Assembly (NCBI GenBank): GCA_964489215.1
Contig: CAZAYB010000007.1
Location: 1-29,403 of the forward strand
Direction of reading: 5' to 3'
DNA length: 29,403 nucleotides
Source of the DNA: CAZAYB01 sp964489215
GTDB lineage: Bacteria > Planctomycetota > Phycisphaerae > Sedimentisphaerales > Anaerohalosphaeraceae
Part shown: one piece after another, positions 23,533 through 29,403 of the stretch
How the letters are laid out: each line of letters starts with the position of its first letter
Position numbering within the stretch: position 1 is the stretch's first letter
Program-made: the position numbers and the translations under genes
The notes under the pieces: model-generated
Told to the model about the DNA's origin: nothing
The model's input: only the letters and a program-made list of their open reading frames with translations
Databases searched by the model: none

Positions 23533-23889
23533 TTATATCACCCATTCTTTTATTACTTCACCTTTTTTAATGTGCCTTTCAATTATTTCCTGGGCACGCT
23601 CAACCGTAACCTTGCCGTACCTGACAGGATTTTTGCCCGTCTCGACAACTTCCACAGTAGGCTCAAGATTACATCTGCCCGCACAGCCTTTCTGACTTAA
23701 ATAAACATCCGTCAGGCCGCCTGTACCTACCGCGTTCTTGAAAACTTCCATTATCTCCTTAGACCCAGCCGCAATTTCGCAGGTGGCCATTCCAACAAAA
23801 ACCCTCTTCGTCGAAAGATAACCCTTGCCTATAATCCTGCTAACTGCCTCGGCTCGTTTCTTCTTGACTATTTCAAGCGGTGTCAGCAT
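23533..23889 (-). CDS. Thioredoxin-like [2Fe-2S] ferredoxin-domain protein of the hyd operon
   Basis: A 118-residue thioredoxin-fold ferredoxin. Motifs: VGMATCEIAAGSKE (Cys37) and QKGCAGRCNLEP (Cys69, Cys73). Only three Cys are present; relatives in other hyd operons that I recall have the same ATCxIAAG pattern, so this is likely normal for the subfamily, and the fourth ligand is unclear. It resembles the N-terminal domain of HydB. ATG 23889 lies within the end of the kinase gene (17-base overlap), so translation is coupled. Such genes usually sit between the kinase and hydB in this operon type; a role in electron transfer or as sensor partner for the kinase is possible but unproven. Confidence 0.88.
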   Translation of the reverse strand: MLTPLEIVKKKRAEAVSRIIGKGYLSTKRVFVGMATCEIAAGSKEIMEVFKNAVGTGGLTDVYLSQKGCAGRCNLEPTVEVVETGKNPVRYGKVTVERAQEIIERHIKKGEVIKEWVI

Positions 23890-25723
23890 TTTTAATACCC
23901 CTTTCTATCTGAAATAAAAATGAATTACCTTTTTCCCTCGGACATGCCCATATCTCTCCGCCATGAGCCTGAACGAGATTCTTCGTTATATAAAGCCCAA
24001 GCCCGTTGCCTTTGACTTTCTTTGTGTCGCTTGTCTTTAATCTTGAAAATTTCTTGAAAAGCTTCTTGCTTTGCTCAGGGTCAATGGGAACACCGTCATT
24101 ATAAACCTCTATTTCTATCTTCCCGTCTAAAAATCGGCCGTTTATAATAACCCTGCCGTGTTCATTACCATATTTTATCGCATTGCTGATAAGATTGTTC
24201 GCAACTATCTGCATAAGATCAGAATCAGCAACCGCTTCCATATCATCCTCAAGATTGTTCTCGATTGTAATATCCTTCTTTACAGCAAGTGTCTCCAAAG
24301 AGCTGACGGTAATATCAAAAACATCCTTTTTAAGAGATATCTCACTTTTATGTACCTTAAGCTGACCCCTTTCAATTCTGCCCAGGTTCAAAAACTTCTT
24401 AACCGTTGCCGCAAGATAATCAAGGTTCCTTGCCACAGAATCGATAGCTTTTCGCTGCTTGAAGTTCACCATACCCAAAAAACCGTCGCGGACAGCATAA
24501 GCGTTCATAATCGCAGAGCCCAGTATGCCGTTAAGCTCATGGGCAACAAAACTTATCAGTTCAACATAACTTTGATTTGAGGTCTCAAGCTGCTCATTAG
24601 ATATCTTAAGGCTTTGCTCACGTTCCTTTATCCGCTCTGCCATGTGATTAAAAGAACTGGCAAGCCGTTTAAGTTCGTTTATCTTAAAATCATCACGGAC
24701 CTTGTGCTCAAGATCACCCTGTGAATACTTCCTGGTGCCGTTGAGCATCTCTATAATTGGCCTGGTAATCGTACCGGTAAGGACCATCGAAAGTACCGCT
24801 GCCAAAACTGTGGCACCTGCAACTAAAACCGAAAATATTAAAAAAATATTCCTGGCCATATCGTTAAAAGGCTTTTCCAGAATACCCACATAAAGGATCC
24901 CGATAACCTCTCCGTGTATGTCGCGTATGGGTTCATAAGCCGTTTTGTACCAGTCGTTTACCACAAAGGCTCTGTCCAGCCACATCTGGCCCTGCTCGGC
25001 GACTTTTTCATAAACTTCCGCTGAAATTCTCGTCCCCACTGCCCGTTTGTTCTTGTCGGTAAGGACATTTGTAGCTATTCTCACATCATCCTGAAATATC
25101 GTCACCGTACCGTAAGGCTTGCCGTAATACATTTCATTGCCAAAAACCAGCGTACGGATCCTGTCGACCAGAGAATGGTCCTTATTGATTATCCTGCCGC
25201 CGTATAACACCCTTACAACTTTACCGTTCTTAACTTCCGGTATAGCGTACTCCTTGCTCATAGCACTTCTGAGAACCGCTTTATTAGTGGGAATTGCCCT
25301 GGGCGTATATTTAATTTCTATCTGAACCCTTGAGCTGAGATCATTATTCATCGACTCAAGTTCCTGTGCTTCAATTATCCTCGTCCCGCCCACCGCTTCT
25401 TTGCTGACAACCGCCTTTTGGACAATATCACTTTTGCTGCTTTGGGCCTTATCGGGACCTATTACATATAAATAATCAAGCTGGGTTTTTTCCCGAAGAA
25501 CATCAATATCACCAGCGCCGGGCAATATTCTCATTATCTGACCAATTCGGTCTATCTCAGTCCGATATACTGTTCGCGCAGCCTTAAGATTGCGAGCGAC
25601 AGTCTCCTCAGCCCGTTCAATAATATCTTTTTTAATGATATAATACCCAAGGCCCGCGATTGACAGACTCATCACAAGGATTACCACTAAAAAATAAAGC
25701 GTTATTCGTTGTCTTATAGACAT
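23873..25723 (-). CDS. Membrane sensor histidine kinase (Cache-HAMP-HisKA-HATPase) of the hyd operon
   Basis: A 616-residue kinase. First membrane helix about residues 9-29; periplasmic Cache-like sensor about 35-290 (including YGKPYGTVTIFQDDVRIATN and VGILYVGI, typical of single/double Cache domains); second helix about 293-318; HAMP about 318-370; phospho-acceptor His395 in VAHELNGILG; N-box NLISNAIKYG; G1 VYNDGVPIDPEQ; G2 GNGLGLYITKNL. The H-box lacks the usual RTPL (it reads LNGILG). Its ATG directly abuts the rex stop, and its end overlaps the next gene, so it is an integral part of the hydrogenase operon. Likely partners are the two lone receivers further down. The ligand may be a small organic acid or related metabolite as in other Cache kinases (inference). 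Confidence 0.93.
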   Translation of the reverse strand: MSIRQRITLYFLVVILVMSLSIAGLGYYIIKKDIIERAEETVARNLKAARTVYRTEIDRIGQIMRILPGAGDIDVLREKTQLDYLYVIGPDKAQSSKSDIVQKAVVSKEAVGGTRIIEAQELESMNNDLSSRVQIEIKYTPRAIPTNKAVLRSAMSKEYAIPEVKNGKVVRVLYGGRIINKDHSLVDRIRTLVFGNEMYYGKPYGTVTIFQDDVRIATNVLTDKNKRAVGTRISAEVYEKVAEQGQMWLDRAFVVNDWYKTAYEPIRDIHGEVIGILYVGILEKPFNDMARNIFLIFSVLVAGATVLAAVLSMVLTGTITRPIIEMLNGTRKYSQGDLEHKVRDDFKINELKRLASSFNHMAERIKEREQSLKISNEQLETSNQSYVELISFVAHELNGILGSAIMNAYAVRDGFLGMVNFKQRKAIDSVARNLDYLAATVKKFLNLGRIERGQLKVHKSEISLKKDVFDITVSSLETLAVKKDITIENNLEDDMEAVADSDLMQIVANNLISNAIKYGNEHGRVIINGRFLDGKIEIEVYNDGVPIDPEQSKKLFKKFSRLKTSDTKKVKGNGLGLYITKNLVQAHGGEIWACPREKGNSFLFQIERGIKNADTA

Positions 25724-26353
25724 TTAGCTTTCCCTGGCCTTTTCAGTTGCATTCACAAAATATATCAGATTTTCAAGCTCTGCCTCGACGTTGATATTGT
25801 TTACTACAACATCCCAATCATTTCTAAGCCGAATCGGAGCAAAATTCATAAATCCTTTAACTCCGGAATTAACCATTATTTCAAAAACCTGCTGGGCTGC
25901 GTAATCCGGAACACTTATTATGCCCAGTGAAATTCCATTTTCCTTTATAAACTCACCAAGTTTTTCAAGTCCGTAAACTGGAATAGGCACTTCTTTGCTG
26001 AATTTACCAGGGTCAATGTCAAAACCTGCAACTATTCGCATACCGCTTTTCTCAAAACCATGATAATTCATCAAAGCCTTGCCTATATTTCCTACCCCAA
26101 CCAGCACAAAATCCTTAACCTCATCTTTGCCGAGAACTTTGTTGAGCTGTTCTATCAGTTCATCAATCTTGTAACCCCCGCGTCGATTGCCTGTTATTCC
26201 AAAAAGAGAAAAGTCTTTTCTAACCTGTGAAGCGGTAACCCCCGCTGCATCTGCAAGGTTATCGGAAAAAACACGAACAAAGTTAAGGCTTTTTAGCCGA
26301 TTTACTGCATTTTTGTACTTTGAAAGCCGATTTATCACACTTTTGTTAGGCAT
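25724..26353 (-). CDS. rex: Redox-sensing transcriptional repressor Rex
   Basis: A 209-residue Rex protein. N-terminal winged helix (about 1-75) with ADAAGVTASQVRKDFSLFG and GNRRGGYKIDEL, the DNA-recognition pattern of the family. C-terminal Rossmann domain with the NAD(H) motif VGVGNIGKALMNY and the following strand VAGFDIDPGKF, then a domain-swap helix at the C-terminus (VNNINVEAELENLIYFVN). Rex homodimers bind DNA when NAD+ is high and release it when NADH rises. It is first in the hydrogenase operon, downstream of a good promoter and a Rex-type palindrome, consistent with autoregulation and NADH-induced hydrogenase expression. ATG 26353; the ribosome site (GGTG, 7 bases) is weak. Confidence 0.96.
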   Translation of the reverse strand: MPNKSVINRLSKYKNAVNRLKSLNFVRVFSDNLADAAGVTASQVRKDFSLFGITGNRRGGYKIDELIEQLNKVLGKDEVKDFVLVGVGNIGKALMNYHGFEKSGMRIVAGFDIDPGKFSKEVPIPVYGLEKLGEFIKENGISLGIISVPDYAAQQVFEIMVNSGVKGFMNFAPIRLRNDWDVVVNNINVEAELENLIYFVNATEKARES

Positions 26354-26446
26354 ATTTTACACCAAAAAAAACATTTATTGTTACAAATTAGCATTTATTT
26401 CAGGTTTTTGTCACAAATAATCTGCAGTTGTTGTGATCTTTACCTT

Positions 26447-26475
26447 AATATACTAAGATGCAATGAGCTTGTCAA
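26447..26475 (-). promoter_or_regulatory. Promoter of the rex-hydrogenase operon
   Basis: On the minus strand, TTGACA (26475-26470), 17-base spacer, TATATT (26452-26447, 5 of 6). Start near 26440, leader about 87 bases to rex. The Rex-type palindrome begins 8 bases upstream of the -35. Confidence 0.75.
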
Positions 26476-26482
26476 GGTTTAT

Positions 26483-26500
26483 TTGTGAATTTTTTCACAT
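26483..26500. promoter_or_regulatory. Rex operator candidate
   Basis: TTGTGAA-TTTT-TTCACAT: an 18-bp palindrome matching the known Rex consensus TTGTGAA-N4-TTCACAA at 13 of 14 fixed positions. It lies between rex (minus) and the large sensor kinase (plus), just upstream of the rex -35 and next to the weak -35 region of the plus-strand promoter, so one dimer could influence both. Confidence 0.8.
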
Positions 26501-26528
26501 ATTTTTAATGATTTAATTGTAGTATAAT
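26500..26528 (+). promoter_or_regulatory. Possible promoter of the divergent sensor kinase gene
   Basis: A perfect TATAAT at 26523-26528, but the -35 position (26500-26505) is only T-rich and touches the Rex palindrome. Leader to ATG 26698 is about 160 bases. Another TATAAT at 26643-26648 has no usable -35. Confidence 0.4.
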
Positions 26529-26697
26529 AGGTAAAGTTATTCCTTGAATTTCCAGGCTGTTTTAGTCGACCCATAAACGCTTGGTTTATCATGCTTTGAC
26601 CCACTGTTTTTGCCCATAAAAATGACTTTTTTGCATAAGCTCTATAATAAAACATCCGATTTACAATTGTTAGGCGATACAGCATTAAGAGGATGCA

Positions 26698-29199
26698 ATG
26701 AGTTGTGATATTAACAAGATTGGAAAGTTTTTCATATTACCCGCCCTGGCCTGTTGGGTCTTGCTGGTTTACCCCTGTTTTGCCCATGGCAAAGAGGCAG
26801 ACCCGCATAATCAGAAAATAATAATCGGAGGAGACTATAATTACCCGCCCTATGAATTTCTTGATAAAAACGGCGAGCCGACTGGCTACAATGTTGAGCT
26901 TACAAAAGCTATCGGCGATGTCATGGGAATGAAAGTCGATATTCAGCTTGGACCATGGGGGCAGATCAGGGACAAACTCGAAAAAAAACAAATCAACGCT
27001 ATCCACGGTATGTTCCATTCTTCTGAAAGAGACAAGGTTGTCGATTTCACCCCTGCTCATACCATTATTTACCACGCCGTTTTCGTAAGAAAAAACTCCC
27101 TCAAGATAACTAAAGAAACCCAGCTGCGCAACAAGGATATAATCGTTATGGATGGCGATATAATGCACGACTACACTATTGAAAAAAATCTTTCGCAAAA
27201 TGTCATCACCGTACCGAACCAGGCCGATGCTCTCAGGCTCCTGTCCAGTGGAAAATATGATTGTGCGCTGATTGCAAAACTGCCGGGCCTGTACTGGATA
27301 AATCAGCTCAAACTTCAAAACCTCACAACCACAGGTCCTCTTATCAGACAGGCAAAGTATTGCTATGCCGTCCCGCAAGGCGAATTGGATTTGCAGAATA
27401 TGTTATCAACCGGACTGGCAATATTAAAAGAAAACGGAAGATATAATGAAATTTATGACAAATGGCTCGGTGTTTATGACGACAGAAAGCTTGAAGTAAA
27501 ATATGCCGGTATCATTGTATTAGCAATACTGGTTCCCGGGTTACTGATTATTGGTGCGGTTTGCCTGTGGTCTTTCACGCTGAAAAAACAGGTAAACCAG
27601 CAAACCGCAAAACTGCAGAAGGAGATACAGACAAGAGCAGCCGTGCAAACTGAGCTCGATGAACAGCAAAGGTATCTCCAGAAAATATTTAATAATGTCA
27701 ATGTCGGGATAATACTTATAGACCCGGTTACACATACCATTGAGGATATTAATTCAGCTGCAGTTAAAAAAATAGGACTCCCCAAAAAGGATATTGTCGG
27801 AAAGGTCTGTCACAATTTCATATGTCCCGCTCAGATGGAAAACTGCCCGATTACAGACCAGAAAAAGGACATAGATAATTCTGAAAAAACCCTTATTACC
27901 GCCAATAAATTAAAAGAAATGCCGATTCTCAAAACCGTGACAAAAGTAAATCTGAAAGGCAAATGCTACCTTCTCGAGTCTTTTGTTGATATCTCCCTCC
28001 AGAAGAGCGCGCAGAATAAAACCGCTAAAGAGACCGCTAAATTATGGGCCATGATATCAGGAATGGAAGATGCGGTTATCTTCGCCGATGACCATGATAA
28101 GCTGATAGAGGTAAACCCGGCCGCCGAGAAATTCCTGAGGGTACCAAGGGATGTACTGCTTAACAGGACTCTTTGGGATCTCAGTTCCATTAAAGGAATC
28201 AAGGAAATAAAGGAAATAGTTAAAAATTTCAAAAATCAACAAAAGCCTCACCCTGTCTTTGTCTCTGAATCAAACCAGGACAAAAGATATGAAATTAGAA
28301 TTCAACCCATAATGAACTTTGATCAGTATAACGGCGTACTGCTTAACATTGTAGATGTTACAAAACTGGTAACTGCCACCGAACAGGCAGAAAAAATAAA
28401 TCATCAGATCGAGGAGATGAATGTTGAATTGCAGACTTCGATGGAAAAGGCAAAGCTCATGGCAAAGGAAGCATATATGGCAAGTCAGGCAAAAAGCGAA
28501 TTCCTTGCCAATATGAGCCATGAAATAAGAACACCATTAAATTCCATAATCGGTTTTTCTGAGCTCCTTACAGAAGAAATTCAGGACCCCCAGCAAAAAC
28601 AGATGATAGATGCTGTACAAAACTCAGGTAACCATTTACTTCAGCTTATTAACGATATACTCGATTTCTCGAAAATAGAAGCGGGAAAACTTGAATTTGA
28701 CATTGCCGAATTCAATATAAAAAACTGTCTTGATGAAATTTCAGGAATTTGTAAGCATTCGGCAACTATAAAGGACATTGATTTTAAAATCGATGCCGCT
28801 GACAATCTGCCCCAACACCTGTTAAGCGACGTCGTAAGGCTAAAGCAATGCCTCTTAAACCTTGTCAATAATGCGATTAAATTTACAGACCACGGAAGTG
28901 TAACCTTAAAGGTAACAGCTGAAAAAATCGATTCTGACCAGATCATAAGGTTCGATGTAATTGATACCGGAATTGGAATTGAAAAGGAAAAGATTGATAC
29001 CATTTTTGAATCTTTCTCACAGGCAGACAACAGTACAACAAGAAAATATGGCGGTACAGGATTGGGGCTGGCTATTACAAAAAAACTGGTCGAATGTCTA
29101 AACGGCAAAATCACAGTGGACAGTCAGCCGAATAAAGGTTCCGTTTTCTCAATTTTTCTGCCCGTAAAACAGCAAGCTGTTTCAAATACATCTGCTTAA
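26698..29199 (+). CDS. Sensor histidine kinase: SBP_bac_3-TM-PAS-PAS-HisKA-HATPase
   Basis: An 833-residue kinase. Signal sequence about 1-30; periplasmic solute-binding domain of the SBP_bac_3 type about 38-258 (IIGGDYNYPPYEFLDKNGEPTG start, then ERDKVVDFTPAH), resembling amino-acid-binding proteins and BvgS/EvgS sensors; membrane helix about 270-292; coiled coil; PAS1 about 318-425 with a Cys/His pattern C371-H-x3-C376-P-x5-C383-P-I-T-D; PAS2 about 440-560; coiled coil; HisKA with MSHEIRTPLN (His608); N-box NLVNNAIKFT; G1 DTGIGI; F-box and G2 YGGTGLGLAITKKL. No receiver follows. AGAGGA lies just before ATG 26698. It diverges from rex and shares its intergenic Rex palindrome. No cognate regulator gene is adjacent in view. 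Confidence 0.93.
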   Translation: MSCDINKIGKFFILPALACWVLLVYPCFAHGKEADPHNQKIIIGGDYNYPPYEFLDKNGEPTGYNVELTKAIGDVMGMKVDIQLGPWGQIRDKLEKKQINAIHGMFHSSERDKVVDFTPAHTIIYHAVFVRKNSLKITKETQLRNKDIIVMDGDIMHDYTIEKNLSQNVITVPNQADALRLLSSGKYDCALIAKLPGLYWINQLKLQNLTTTGPLIRQAKYCYAVPQGELDLQNMLSTGLAILKENGRYNEIYDKWLGVYDDRKLEVKYAGIIVLAILVPGLLIIGAVCLWSFTLKKQVNQQTAKLQKEIQTRAAVQTELDEQQRYLQKIFNNVNVGIILIDPVTHTIEDINSAAVKKIGLPKKDIVGKVCHNFICPAQMENCPITDQKKDIDNSEKTLITANKLKEMPILKTVTKVNLKGKCYLLESFVDISLQKSAQNKTAKETAKLWAMISGMEDAVIFADDHDKLIEVNPAAEKFLRVPRDVLLNRTLWDLSSIKGIKEIKEIVKNFKNQQKPHPVFVSESNQDKRYEIRIQPIMNFDQYNGVLLNIVDVTKLVTATEQAEKINHQIEEMNVELQTSMEKAKLMAKEAYMASQAKSEFLANMSHEIRTPLNSIIGFSELLTEEIQDPQQKQMIDAVQNSGNHLLQLINDILDFSKIEAGKLEFDIAEFNIKNCLDEISGICKHSATIKDIDFKIDAADNLPQHLLSDVVRLKQCLLNLVNNAIKFTDHGSVTLKVTAEKIDSDQIIRFDVIDTGIGIEKEKIDTIFESFSQADNSTTRKYGGTGLGLAITKKLVECLNGKITVDSQPNKGSVFSIFLPVKQQAVSNTSA

Positions 29200-29284
29200 A
29201 GCGTTACCTCGCCTTAAACAGCATTTCCTTAGCTGATTCACCAATATTAAGCCTTTTTATACTCCAAATATAGGGTTTTCCTTA

Positions 29285-29313
29285 TTGTCAACTTGAAATA
29301 TCTGTAATATCAT
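29285..29313 (+). promoter_or_regulatory. Promoter of the gene at the right edge
   Basis: TTGTCA (29285-29290, 5 of 6), 17-base spacer, TATCAT (29308-29313, 5 of 6), about 53 bases before ATG 29366. Confidence 0.5.
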
Positions 29314-29365
29314 ATTATGTCATAAAAAGTAAAAGACTTTATCTTGAATTTAGAAAGGATTAAAA

Positions 29366-29403
29366 ATGGGATTTCTTTCGTGGGCACTGATTTTCCTTGT
29401 CGT
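29366..29403 (+). CDS. Start of a small membrane protein, DUF1328-like (cut by window end)
   Basis: Only 12 full codons are visible, reading MGFLSWALIFLV. This hydrophobic start with SWALIFLV closely resembles DUF1328/YtjA small membrane proteins (about 50-60 residues). AGGA (29356-29359) lies 6 bases before the ATG, and a good promoter precedes it. The assignment rests on very few residues. Confidence 0.5.
   Translation, partial: MGFLSWALIFLV

Noticed and set aside
23533..23889. Only three cysteines in the small [2Fe-2S] protein as a sign of degeneration
   Set aside because: Relatives in other hydrogenase operons, as I recall, show the same three-Cys pattern, so this is probably normal for the subfamily.
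26379..26437. TTGTTACAA, TGTCACAAA and TTGTGATC pieces in the rex leader
   Set aside because: They carry Rex half-sites, but the arms are in the wrong orientation or spacing to form the 18-bp palindrome. Only 26483-26500 meets the consensus.
1..29403. tRNA, rRNA, CRISPR array, insertion sequence or prophage genes
   Set aside because: I looked for spaced direct repeats, transposase or integrase motifs and cloverleaf-like segments on both strands by eye and saw none. Weak RNA genes could be missed without a covariance search.

Overview
The window looks like a chromosomal segment of an anaerobic, fermentative, Gram-negative bacterium. It is moderately AT-rich (my estimate, about 42% GC, not computed). 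Outer-membrane biogenesis is indicated by an LptF/LptG-type permease, an LpxH-like phosphoesterase and a probable lipoprotein. Anaerobic metabolism is indicated by a full NAD- and ferredoxin-linked [FeFe]-hydrogenase locus under a Rex regulator. The gene mix (HDOD-histidine kinase, excisionase-type HTH fused to a receiver, large Cache and SBP_bac_3 kinases, long LptF) would fit Planctomycetota of the Phycisphaerae/Sedimentisphaerales type. That taxonomic guess is inference and of low to moderate confidence.

Layout. 1-60: terminator of a gene lying to the left. 187-3900 (minus): a GAF-like protein, an HDOD-GAF-histidine kinase and an HTH-receiver response regulator with its own promoter. 4303-6314 (plus): an LpxH-like metallophosphoesterase that appears to begin at a non-canonical codon, then an MJ1255-type glycosyltransferase. 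6332-6742 (minus): an orphan gene. 7038-8467 (plus): a lipoprotein and a CYTH protein. 8520-8885: a near-ideal sigma70 promoter, a long leader and a small ORF. 9000-10613 (minus): LptF/G-like permease. 10828-12890 (plus): VTT/TVP38 membrane protein followed by TIGR04283 and TIGR04282 glycosyltransferase-like genes. 12927-26353 (minus): the hydrogenase operon. 26698-29199 (plus): a large sensor kinase divergent from rex. 29366 to the end: start of a small membrane protein.

The hydrogenase operon is the core of the window. Read from its promoter the order is rex, a Cache-HAMP histidine kinase, a thioredoxin-like [2Fe-2S] protein, hydB, hydA, hydG, hydC, hydE, a lone receiver, an aspartase-family lyase, hydF, a second lone receiver, and a TM1266-type regulator. 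Gaps are at most 85 bases and several genes overlap. HydABC should form the trimeric complex coupling NADH and reduced ferredoxin to H2. HydE, HydF and HydG build the H-cluster. Rex would tie transcription to NADH/NAD+; a Rex-type palindrome (26483-26500) sits between rex and the divergent kinase.

Most notable points: HydA has Ser302 where the [4Fe-4S] ligand Cys of the H-cluster is expected and an extra Cys356 in the second signature, while the proton-transfer residues are kept; an aspartase-like gene is embedded in the maturation genes; the operon carries its own kinase and two output-less receivers; and the phosphoesterase has no ATG/GTG/TTG start that preserves its metal-binding motif.
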